NCBI GenBank assembly: GCA_947463335.1
Contig: CANHRF010000043.1
Coordinates: forward strand, 1-8,076
Direction of reading: 5' to 3'
Origin: Actinomycetota bacterium
GTDB taxonomy: Bacteria; Actinomycetota; Actinomycetes; Nanopelagicales; Nanopelagicaceae
Length of the DNA stretch: 8,076 nucleotides
A program made the translations under genes and the position numbers. Shown here one piece after another: positions 1-6,119 of this stretch (positions are counted from its first letter, which is position 1; every line of letters begins with the position of its first letter). The notes under the pieces were generated by a model that made no database searches, had not been told where the DNA came from, and saw only the letters and a list, made by a program, of their open reading frames with translations.

Positions 1-1137
1 TGATGTCGCTGCAACCGCTGCGGTCAGGGTTTCTGATGCACGAGCAAGAGTCGTTGTAAGAGCGGCAGAGACGGCTAATGAGAAAGTATTTGTTGCCGTG
101 ACGGAAGCCGAATCAGTAACCGTAACGGTATAAGTGGTTGCAGAACTCGATGTCGTTGGTGTACCTGTGATTGCTCCAGTAGAACTGCTCATCGATAACC
201 CTGACGGCAGACCCGGTGAAACCGCGTAACTAAGTGGTGAAGTGCCACCTGATCCAGTCACTGGCGTGAAAGAGGTCGCGGAAGTTCCGTTGGTAAGGGT
301 TGTGGAGGCAATTGCCTGAGTTGCAGTTAGTGGCCCATTTATGACGAGTGCAAAAGTCTTTGAGCTAGTTGCGCTATTCGAATCCGTTACTGTCACCGTG
401 TAGTTAGTTGATGGCGCGCCAGCGGATGCGGTGCCGGTAATCGCGCCAGTGGAAGTGTCGATTGCAAGGCCAGACGGTAGCGTCGGCGAAATTGAGAATG
501 TTCTTGCTGGCTCGCCCCCAGATGCGGTTACCGGTGTAAAGCTTGCCGCAGCCGATGCGGTAATCGTCTCTACCGCCTTAACAAGAGTTGTAGAAAGCGC
601 AGTCACAATCGTTAGCGCAAAAGTTTTGGCGCTAGTTGCAGAAGTCGCATCTGTTGCGGTGACCGTGTAATTAGTGGCAGATGCAGTTGATGCAGGAGTA
701 CCTGTTATCGCACCCGTTGATGTACTCATAGATAGACCACTTGGAAGCGATGGCGAGATCGCATAGGTAATGGGTGATGTACCACCGGATGCGGGAACCG
801 GAGTAAAGCTAATTGCTGCAGCACCTGCGGTAAGAGTCTCAGCCGGGATTGCAAGAGATGTTGAAAGTACTGAAGCAACTGTGAGAGAAAATGTATTTGA
901 AGCCGTTGCAGATGTTGCATCAGTTACTGTGACTGTATATGTAGTTGCAGAACTCGTGGCAGTCGGTGTGCCTGTAATTGCACCTGTGGAACTACTCATT
1001 GATAAACCTGAAGGGAGTGAAGGTGAAATTGCATATGCATATGGTGTTGATCCATATATCGCAGTTACCGGTGTGAATGATGACGCCGCCGCGGATACAG
1101 CAAGACTCCTCGATGCAATGCTTTGGTTTGCGGTAAG
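1..1137 (-). repeat. Tandem putative-Ig (He_PIG-like) domain repeats within the secreted protein
   Basis: Translated units begin with L-S/T-x-x-L/I at residues 362, 452, 542, 631 and 721. This gives four complete units of 90, 90, 89 and 90 residues plus the first 20 residues of a fifth. Each has FTPV near the start, then P-x-LPSGL-x-[MI], STGAITGT, and Y-T-V-T-x-T-D near the end. The diagnostic Met (or Ile in unit 3) falls at residues 408, 498, 587 and 677. The DNA copies have diverged, so the repetition is clear in protein but weaker in bases. Unit 3 is the outlier, with GLAIDTSTG in place of GLSMSSSTG. Confidence 0.85.
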
Positions 1138-2220
1138 CGGCCCGGTCGTAATTGTGCGAGCTTGTGTGCTTGTTCCAATGGAATTTACCGCTTTGATATA
1201 GATAGTTACCGGCGAGCTTGTGGCTGCTCCGGGCACGGTTATTGGAGAAGATGCAGTGCCGGCGGATGTGTAATTAACGTTATCAGTTGAATATAAATAG
1301 TCCGTAATTGCAAAACCGCCATCAGATCCTGGAGTAAATGAAACAATTGCATTAGTCCCACTCCTTGTTACCACCGGCGATGATGGTCTGGATGGGAGGC
1401 CGGGTCTCATAATTCCTACAGAATGCGAATTTCCACCGCCGGTGAAGTCTGTGTAGTTTCGACTGTAAGCACTAAACCCATTTGCGTTATGAGATCTTAA
1501 ATAAAGATAGTAGCCCGATGTGTAATTCAGATCTGATAAAGGTATAACTAGTGGAAGTGTCGCTGAAGGCGAAGCGAAGTCTTGCCAGACAACTTGACCC
1601 TCTGTCAGGGTATCGCTCAAGGAAATTGAATACTGATAATAATCAATTGGTGAACCACCATTGGGAGGTTCAACAAAATCCATAATCAAACTTCCTGATT
1701 GATACCTTGCTATCAAATTGTCACGCACGTTTGGCGGAGTGAAGGGAAAACCGCTAAGAGTAGAAAGCTTGGACATAAAACCTGGCGGAGATGGAACGCC
1801 TGCAGTTGGAGTAACTGCAACCGTTGCGGAAACTGGAGAATCTCCATCAGCGTTAACTGCGATCAAATTAATGTTATAAGTTGTCCCTGGTGTTAATCCA
1901 AAAATGTATAGAGAGCTAGTACTAACAGTGGAAAGACTGGCGGTGTAATTACTGCCCCAGATATCTGATGCCGACGAGCCAAGGCCTGGTGAAATTGTTG
2001 TGTAAGAAGTTCCAGAATCCACAGAAAACTTATAGTTTGTGATCGTTCCGCCAGTTGTTGCTGGGGCTTTAAACGTTATCTTTGCGAAACCGTTGCCTGC
2101 AATTCCCACTACATCTCGAGGTACGGTCGGCACAGCGGCTTGAGCTGGAACTGGAATCAATGCAAAAAAGATTGCGCCTAAGAGTGTGAATACAACGCGG
2201 GTGCGATACAGGTGATTCAC
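1..2220 (-). CDS. Large secreted fibronectin-III / putative-Ig repeat protein (C-terminus outside window)
   Basis: The frame is open for 740 codons from a GTG at 2220 down to base 1, so the C-terminus is missing. The GTG start is supported by an in-frame TGA two codons upstream and by the signal peptide that follows it: basic residues (NHLYRTR), a hydrophobic core at about residues 9-22, and an A-Q-A cleavage site at 26-28. Fibronectin-III-like domains lie at about 30-120, 150-255 and 270-360, with patterns such as APATTGGTITNYKFS, EPPNGGSPIDYYQYS and TPGSDGGFAITDYLYS. From residue 362 on there are about 90-residue putative-Ig (He_PIG-like) repeats with the signature LPSGLSMSSSTGAITGTP. The protein is rich in Ser, Thr and Ala and almost without Cys. 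It is probably exported and may be surface-bound, but no anchor can be seen because the end is cut. Adhesion or polymer binding is possible; the ligand is unknown. The AAGG before the GTG is too close to act as a normal ribosome binding site. Confidence 0.9.
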   Translation of the reverse strand, partial: MNHLYRTRVVFTLLGAIFFALIPVPAQAAVPTVPRDVVGIAGNGFAKITFKAPATTGGTITNYKFSVDSGTSYTTISPGLGSSASDIWGSNYTASLSTVSTSSLYIFGLTPGTTYNINLIAVNADGDSPVSATVAVTPTAGVPSPPGFMSKLSTLSGFPFTPPNVRDNLIARYQSGSLIMDFVEPPNGGSPIDYYQYSISLSDTLTEGQVVWQDFASPSATLPLVIPLSDLNYTSGYYLYLRSHNANGFSAYSRNYTDFTGGGNSHSVGIMRPGLPSRPSSPVVTRSGTNAIVSFTPGSDGGFAITDYLYSTDNVNYTSAGTASSPITVPGAATSSPVTIYIKAVNSIGTSTQARTITTGPLTANQSIASRSLAVSAAASSFTPVTAIYGSTPYAYAISPSLPSGLSMSSSTGAITGTPTATSSATTYTVTVTDATSATASNTFSLTVASVLSTSLAIPAETLTAGAAAISFTPVPASGGTSPITYAISPSLPSGLSMSTSTGAITGTPASTASATNYTVTATDATSATSAKTFALTIVTALSTTLVKAVETITASAAASFTPVTASGGEPARTFSISPTLPSGLAIDTSTGAITGTASAGAPSTNYTVTVTDSNSATSSKTFALVINGPLTATQAIASTTLTNGTSATSFTPVTGSGGTSPLSYAVSPGLPSGLSMSSSTGAITGTPTTSSSATTYTVTVTDSASVTATNTFSLAVSAALTTTLARASETLTAAVAATS

Positions 2221-2260
2221 CCTTCAAAGTGTGGGTGATAAGCGTCGCTAAGGCACCCTC

Positions 2261-2296
2261 GTGAAGGGTGATATTCAGGGTGAACTTGAAGGTGAA
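2261..2296 (-). promoter_or_regulatory. Three 12-nt direct repeats (WTCACCYT type) upstream of the secreted protein gene
   Basis: Read towards the gene, three consecutive 12-mers begin TTCACCTTCAAG, TTCACCCTGAAT and ATCACCCTTCAC. They occupy 2285-2296, 2273-2284 and 2261-2272 with an exact 12-nt period. Two further ATCACC copies lie at 2234-2239 and 2211-2216. Regularly phased direct repeats ahead of a gene suggest tandem binding of an OmpR/PhoB-family response regulator. The GTTCACC core resembles Streptomyces PHO boxes, although those repeat every 11 nt. A -10-like TAGAAA just upstream (around 2299-2304) would put the repeats in the 5' leader, so an RNA-level role is equally open. Confidence 0.35.
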
Positions 2297-2341
2297 TTTC
2301 TAAGAATGTCAGTTAAGTCCTCAGAACTGAATTCAATTAGT

Positions 2342-2365
2342 GGAAAGGTCGCAACTCGACTTTCC
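2342..2365. other. Imperfect hairpin in the 291-bp gap left of the tRNA
   Basis: GGAAAG(G)TCG and CGACTTTCC form a 9-bp stem with one bulged G and a 5-nt loop. A smaller stem, TGCAT/ATGCA, follows at about 2369-2385. Neither has a T-run, so a terminator call is not supported. The rest of the gap between the secreted protein gene and the tRNA (2221-2511) holds the 12-nt repeats and otherwise nothing I recognise. Confidence 0.35.
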
Positions 2366-2511
2366 GATTGCATGCCTTCGATGCAGCGAAAGCCAAAGTC
2401 TTCGCAATGTCTTCGTCCACAACATCAATAATCTAAAAGCCGCCCCAAGTTGTTAACCGTATCTATCGCTGAAATAAGAAACTTCATTTGCAAATCATAA
2501 TGTAAGGACGG

Positions 2512-2584
2512 AACTGGTGACGGGAATTGAACCCGCACCTGCAACTTGGTAAGAGTTGATGCGCTGCCGTTACGCCACACCAGT
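2512..2584 (-). tRNA. tRNA with an abnormal anticodon arm, glycine-like body (identity uncertain)
   Basis: The 73-nt cloverleaf has a perfect 7-bp acceptor stem (ACTGGTG/CACCAGT) and U73. The D arm has A14, G18G19 and A21. The T arm is GCGGG-TTCAATT-CCCGT with the standard T54, T55, C56, A58 and C61. CCA is not encoded. The anticodon arm does not fit the normal length. One fold gives stem CAACT/AGTTG with a 7-nt loop CTTACCA, reading anticodon TAC (Val) but with C at position 37, which is rarely a pyrimidine, and an extra base before the stem. The other gives stem CAAC/GTTG with a 9-nt loop TCTTACCAA that contains TTACCAA, that is ACC (Gly) with A37. U73 and C2-G71 favour glycine, while A1-U72 and T3-A70 do not. 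The intact tertiary positions suggest a real gene rather than decay. Confidence 0.75.
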
Positions 2585-2591
2585 CCGGGTG

Positions 2592-2619
2592 CGAATACTG
2601 TGGTGTGGCGCTAGAGCAA
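2592..2619 (-). promoter_or_regulatory. Possible promoter of the tRNA gene
   Basis: On the minus strand TTGCTC (2614-2619) and TATTCG (2592-2597) are 16 bp apart. The -10-like box ends 7 nt before the first base of the mature tRNA. The -35 is fair and the -10 weak. The spacer contains an inverted copy of the tRNA 5' end (2601-2610). Confidence 0.35.
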
Positions 2620-2659
2620 GATGAAAGAATTATCGGTGTTGTGGACAACCGCAGAAAAG

Positions 2660-2691
2660 CAAATACCCCGAGAACACTCCCGGGGTATTTG
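2660..2691. terminator. Strong 11-bp hairpin between the tRNA and amylase units, possibly a terminator or insulator
   Basis: CAAATACCCCG (2660-2670) and CGGGGTATTTG (2681-2691) are perfect complements around the 10-nt loop AGAACACTCC. The outer part is A/T and the inner part G/C, as in bidirectional terminators, and the minus strand continues CTTTTCT after the stem. No gene obviously ends here: the tRNA starts to its left and the amylase leader to its right. It may separate two divergent units or act within a 5' leader on the plus strand. Confidence 0.45.
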
Positions 2692-2817
2692 TCACCAGTT
2701 CCAATCGAAATGTGTAAATCGAGTTACCAGCTCACCATTTCAATGCCTCTACAATCTCACAATTTTAAACTACTCGGAGTTACTTTCTTTCAAATCAAAT
2801 GAACTGGAGGTAGATTA

Positions 2818-2868
2818 ATGGCTGGTCACTTAGAGAGATGGCGGACCATTGAGAATGCGAGAGGTTAA
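2818..2868 (+). CDS. 16-codon upstream ORF (leader peptide) of the amylase gene
   Basis: ATG at 2818 follows GGAGGT (2806-2811) at a 6-nt spacing, the best ribosome binding site in the window. It encodes MAGHLERWRTIENARG and stops at TAA 2866-2868, only 2 nt before the ATG of the amylase gene. The downstream ribosome binding site AGAGGT (2860-2865) lies inside the last codons of this ORF. This layout predicts translational coupling: a ribosome finishing the leader can restart on the amylase. The peptide has no run of a single amino acid, so classical amino-acid attenuation is unlikely. I do not recognise the peptide. It could also be a decayed remnant of a longer gene, but the quality of the start signal argues for use. 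Confidence 0.5.
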   Translation: MAGHLERWRTIENARG

Positions 2869-2870
2869 AT

Positions 2871-4694
2871 ATGAGAGAGAAAACTGGATTTAGCCTTACT
2901 CCCCATCACGATGGCAGCGATCTCTATGTAAGTAATAGCGCCCCAAAAATCGGGGATAAAGTCACGTTGAAAGTTAGAGTGCCAAAGAGTTACACCTTTT
3001 CAGACGCTTATATTCGAATTTATGAGGATGCTGAACCGCGAACTTACAAACTTGAAGAGAAGAGTTCTTCAAAGACCGAGAGTTGGTTCGAAGTTAAGGT
3101 TCCGGTTACCAATGTGCATACAATATATAGATTTGTCTTCGTTGGAAATGGCAAATATGAATGGTTAAATGCAAGAGGGCTTTCTGACCACGATGTGCAC
3201 AGCAACAACGATTTCCAGATAGTTGCAACACCTGCTAATCCGACTTGGATAAGTAAGTCAGTCTTTTATCAAATCTTTCCTGATCGCTTTGCAAAATCAG
3301 GGAAAGTAAATATCAACCCGGATTGGGCTTATCCTCGCGATTGGAATGAACTGCCACGTGGCAGGAGTAAGTACACCGGTCAAGAGCTCTACGGCGGCGA
3401 TCTATATGGCGTTGAGGAGAAATTGGATTACTTGACCGATTTAGGCATAAATGGAATTTACTTAACGCCTATTTTTCCTTCTCGTTCTAATCACAGATAT
3501 GACGCGACAACTTTTGACCAAGTCGATCCGATTCTTGGTGGGGATAAAGCATTTAAATCACTAATTCAAAGCGCCAAAAAGAAGAAGATTCGTATCCTGG
3601 GCGATCTGACTTCTAATCATTGCGGCGTTGGGCACCAGTGGATAATCAAAGCGAAGAAGAGTAAGTCTGCAAAGGAGCGCTCATTCTTTTACTGGGATAA
3701 ATCAATTAAATGGGGATACGTCGGCTGGTTTGGCCTGGAATCACTTCCGAAATTGAATTACTCATCTCAGGCGCTACGAAATGCGGTGTACGAAGGAAAG
3801 AATTCGATTGTAAAGAAATGGATATCACCCGCATTTGGTATGGCTGGATGGCGCATCGATGTTGGCAATATGACTGGTGTGCAAGGCGCAGAAAATCACC
3901 ACGTCGAAGTTATGCAAGGTATCCGCAAAGCTATGCAGGAAGTCGATCCAGATTCTTGGTTGGTTGCGGAAAATGGTGACTTTGTTGCCTCAGATTTAAA
4001 TGGACTCGGTTGGCAGGGAGCTATGAATTATCAAGGATTCCTGCGCCCATTTTGGAACTGGATGAATCGAAATCCAGAAATCACTGGTGGTTTCCAAGGC
4101 TTGCCATTTGCAATGCCGAAGATCGATGGCAAACAATTTGTGGCATCTATGCAGGAGTTTAATGCATCTATTCCTTGGCGATCATTGACCGCGAGCATGC
4201 TTATTCTCGATTCGCATGACACTGCGCGTTTTCGCACAGTTGTTCTTGGCGATCGCAGCGCCCACGAAGCTGCAATGACGATGTTGCTCACTTACCCTGG
4301 AGTTCCATCAATCTTTGCCGGCGATGAGATTGGTCTGGAAGGTTCGTGGGGCGAAGATTCGCGCAGAACAATCAATTGGGAAGATCGAAGCGGTTGGGAT
4401 CTTGGTTTTCTCGATTCCGTTAAGAAATTGGTAAATCTGCGTAAAGAGAGTCATGCATTGATTAACGGTGGGCTTCGCTGGGTTGCCGTTGAAAAGGATT
4501 ATCTCGCTTATCTCAGAGAATCCGAGAAAGAAGCAATCTTGGTTTTCATCTCAAGATCTGCGGCTAAAGCCGAGATTGATTTATCGCAGTACGGCTATTC
4601 AGTTGCGGAAACTCTTTATGGAGAAGCAGCTAAGGGCGCTAAAATCAAAATCAGTTCTAAGAAAGCTACCCAAGGAGTTTGGCTACTTAAATAA
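2871..4694 (+). CDS. GH13 alpha-amylase, neopullulanase/cyclomaltodextrinase type (cytoplasmic)
   Basis: The 607-residue glycoside hydrolase is close to the roughly 590 of neopullulanases. It would split alpha-1,4 (and possibly alpha-1,6) bonds in maltodextrin, cyclodextrin or pullulan fragments. A beta-rich N-terminal domain like CBM34 spans about 15-120, then the catalytic barrel from about 126 (WISKSVFYQIFPDRF). Conserved regions are all present: region I DLTSNH (245-250), region V LPKLN (292-296, matching the MPKLN signature of this subgroup), region II GWRID with nucleophile D330 and R328, region III AEN with acid/base E367, and region IV LDSHD with D450. The C-terminal beta domain starts near 535. 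There is no signal peptide, so it acts on imported sugar. The start has AGAGGT at 5 nt and is coupled to the leader ORF. No sugar transporter or regulator lies next to it, and the exact substrate cannot be read from sequence. Confidence 0.9.
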   Translation: MREKTGFSLTPHHDGSDLYVSNSAPKIGDKVTLKVRVPKSYTFSDAYIRIYEDAEPRTYKLEEKSSSKTESWFEVKVPVTNVHTIYRFVFVGNGKYEWLNARGLSDHDVHSNNDFQIVATPANPTWISKSVFYQIFPDRFAKSGKVNINPDWAYPRDWNELPRGRSKYTGQELYGGDLYGVEEKLDYLTDLGINGIYLTPIFPSRSNHRYDATTFDQVDPILGGDKAFKSLIQSAKKKKIRILGDLTSNHCGVGHQWIIKAKKSKSAKERSFFYWDKSIKWGYVGWFGLESLPKLNYSSQALRNAVYEGKNSIVKKWISPAFGMAGWRIDVGNMTGVQGAENHHVEVMQGIRKAMQEVDPDSWLVAENGDFVASDLNGLGWQGAMNYQGFLRPFWNWMNRNPEITGGFQGLPFAMPKIDGKQFVASMQEFNASIPWRSLTASMLILDSHDTARFRTVVLGDRSAHEAAMTMLLTYPGVPSIFAGDEIGLEGSWGEDSRRTINWEDRSGWDLGFLDSVKKLVNLRKESHALINGGLRWVAVEKDYLAYLRESEKEAILVFISRSAAKAEIDLSQYGYSVAETLYGEAAKGAKIKISSKKATQGVWLLK

Positions 4695-4715
4695 GCGTCG
4701 CTCCTTTATATCTTT

Positions 4716-5477
4716 TTAGCGGGCAGTCCAACCATTATCGATTCCGAAGGAAGATCCGGTAATTGAATCTGAGTACGGACCGCATAAATAGAGCGCTAAC
4801 TGGGCAATCTCTTCCGGTTCAATCAACCGCTTTATCGCAGCAGGTTGCAACATAACTTCTTGGACTACTTCAGTTTCGGAGAGCTTATTGATTTCAGCTT
4901 GAGATTTAATCTGCTTTTCCACCAAGGCGGTGCGAGCGTATGACGGAGCAATCGTGTTTGCGGTAACTCCGTGTGGACCGCCTTCTAGCGCGATGGCTTT
5001 AGTTAAACCTTCCAGACCGTGCTTGGCAGTTACATATACCGACTTATTTGGGGAAGCCACGTGACCATGAATACTAGAAATTCCAATGATCCTCCCCCAT
5101 TTTTTAGAGTACATATGCGGAAACACCTTTTGAGTTAAAAAGAAAGGTGTGCGCAACATGAGTGAAAACATTTGATCCGCTTGTTCAATAGGAAATTCTT
5201 CGATCGGCGCAACGTGCTGAACTCCAGCATTGTTAATCAAAATATCGATTTCTAGCGGGCTAGGGAAGTACTTATCAGGCTGGCTCAAATCTGCAACCAA
5301 TGTTTTGACTTTAAATTGCGACTCAAGTTCTGAGAGAGATTGTGCATTTGAATCTACCGCTAAAACTTCTGCGCCTGCCTCTAGAAAAGCAATCACGCAA
5401 GACTTGCCAATTCCACTGCCTGCGCCGGTGATAAGAACCTTTTTACCTGTCAAGAATTTCGCATCGGCGCTGACCAT
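4716..5477 (-). CDS. bdhA: 3-hydroxybutyrate dehydrogenase (short-chain dehydrogenase family)
   Basis: The 253-residue SDR probably oxidises D-3-hydroxybutyrate to acetoacetate with NAD. The nucleotide-binding motif TGAGSGIG is at 17-24, with D42 at the end of strand 2 favouring NAD over NADP. NNAG is at 82-85, catalytic S135, Y148 and K152 (YVTAK). Family-specific marks are NNAGVQHVAPIEEFP at 82-96 and S-I-H-G at 135-138, both typical of BDH. The tetrad Asn usual in NL(S/T) of helix 4 is replaced by Met (SLMLRTPF, M108), and the substrate-pocket Trp region reads APSY. It converges with the amylase gene with 21 bp and no terminator hairpin between. The DinB-like gene lies upstream on the same strand, 70 bp away, but this gene has its own promoter and would give a leaderless mRNA. 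A related SDR with another hydroxy-acid substrate cannot be excluded. Confidence 0.8.
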   Translation of the reverse strand: MVSADAKFLTGKKVLITGAGSGIGKSCVIAFLEAGAEVLAVDSNAQSLSELESQFKVKTLVADLSQPDKYFPSPLEIDILINNAGVQHVAPIEEFPIEQADQMFSLMLRTPFFLTQKVFPHMYSKKWGRIIGISSIHGHVASPNKSVYVTAKHGLEGLTKAIALEGGPHGVTANTIAPSYARTALVEKQIKSQAEINKLSETEVVQEVMLQPAAIKRLIEPEEIAQLALYLCGPYSDSITGSSFGIDNGWTAR

Positions 5478-5483
5478 GACTTT

Positions 5484-5512
5484 ATTCTAGCCGCTTGATG
5501 ATTTACCCTCAA
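5484..5512 (-). promoter_or_regulatory. Promoter of the hydroxybutyrate dehydrogenase gene, leaderless type
   Basis: On the minus strand TTGAGG (5507-5512) and TAGAAT (5484-5489) are exactly 17 bp apart. The -10 ends 6 nt before the ATG, so transcription would begin at or next to the start codon. No ribosome binding site is present, in agreement with a leaderless mRNA. Confidence 0.6.
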
Positions 5513-5547
5513 TGGAGAATCTATTTACTTATAGATAAAAACGAAAA

Positions 5548-6057
5548 CTAGCGATGCTCAGTTTCTATTTCATATGACCATAGGTCCAAATCATCGAGAT
5601 TTACTGGTTCAAAGCCCTTAGCTTCCAGCGCAGAGGCAAGTTGTGCCCGGTGTTCAGTTGCGTGATGGATCGCCTGTGACAGGATGGTTGAGCGCCACCT
5701 CTTCACAGACTGATCCTCATTGTTAACAAATTCGAGCTGAATATCATCTAACTTCACGCAATCGAGCAAAGCTTTATCAACAATAGCTGCTTGATCCTTC
5801 AGGCGAGCCAGATCTGCAATTGCTTTTACTTCATCGATGCACGGTTCGCCTGGCTGAGTTAGAGCAGGTATACCGCTAATCCGATAGGCATAATGATCGG
5901 CTGCATCAATGATGTGATAAATGATTTCAGCTGCGTGCCATTCGGGATTTGTGGCAAATGCCTTTAGCGAATCTTCTGGAAGAGATTGCAAATGTGAAAT
6001 CGTCTTTTGATTTGCCCACGCCATATGAGCCAAGAGTCGGTCTAATGCAATTGTCAT
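5548..6057 (-). CDS. DinB/YfiT-family putative metalloenzyme
   Basis: The 169-residue protein has the DinB four-helix-bundle pattern and the usual length. The family binds a divalent metal through three His. Here the candidates are H48 (IIYHIIDAADHY) and the C-terminal HxxxH at 132 and 136 (AIHHATEHRAQL). The N-terminus LLAHMAWANQKT matches the first helix of the family. Relatives include thiol-dependent S-transferases and bacillithiol or mycothiol enzymes, but many members have no known reaction and none can be assigned here. It is cytoplasmic, with no signal or membrane segment. It is divergent from the MFS gene across 62 bp. The ATG has no ribosome binding site and follows a -10-like TAAGAA by 6 nt, so the mRNA is probably leaderless. 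Confidence 0.8.
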   Translation of the reverse strand: MTIALDRLLAHMAWANQKTISHLQSLPEDSLKAFATNPEWHAAEIIYHIIDAADHYAYRISGIPALTQPGEPCIDEVKAIADLARLKDQAAIVDKALLDCVKLDDIQLEFVNNEDQSVKRWRSTILSQAIHHATEHRAQLASALEAKGFEPVNLDDLDLWSYEIETEHR

Positions 6058-6063
6058 TGGAGA

Positions 6064-6092
6064 TTCTTATCAAGACTACGAAGATTTGTCGA
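6064..6092 (-). promoter_or_regulatory. Promoter of the DinB-like gene, leaderless type
   Basis: On the minus strand TCGACA (6087-6092) and TAAGAA (6064-6069) are 17 bp apart, and the -10 ends 6 nt before the ATG. The geometry is identical to the dehydrogenase promoter. The -10 is imperfect, ending in A instead of T. Confidence 0.5.
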
Positions 6093-6119
6093 TGTTAGGA
6101 ATGAGTTATTTAAGACAGT

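Noticed and set aside
431..1201. Plus-strand open frames of 79 and 143 codons
   Set aside because: They are antisense to the repeat protein. Their Val/Ala-rich repeats mirror the repeats on the minus strand, and no ribosome binding site precedes them.
2605..2818. Two overlapping 65-codon plus-strand frames between the tRNA and the amylase leader, one ending in TAATG with the leader start
   Set aside because: Both run through the strong hairpin, have no good ribosome binding site and no recognisable domain. The TAATG overlap is probably chance.
4031..4291. Minus-strand frame of 86 codons inside the amylase
   Set aside because: It lies opposite conserved GH13 sequence including region IV, with no start signal. 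It is a shadow.
2239..4702. ATAAGCGTCGCT occurs at 2239-2250 and again at 4691-4702
   Set aside because: A shared 12-mer is expected by chance in a window of this size and the contexts are unrelated.
4695..4715. Possible shared terminator between the convergent amylase and dehydrogenase genes
   Set aside because: The 21-bp gap has no stem-loop; termination must lie inside one of the genes or be factor-dependent.
5519..5536. ATCTAT/ATAGAT 6-bp dyad between the DinB-like gene and the dehydrogenase promoter
   Set aside because: It is short and AT-rich, and the T-run on the minus strand precedes rather than follows the stem, so it is not a terminator. An operator role cannot be supported.
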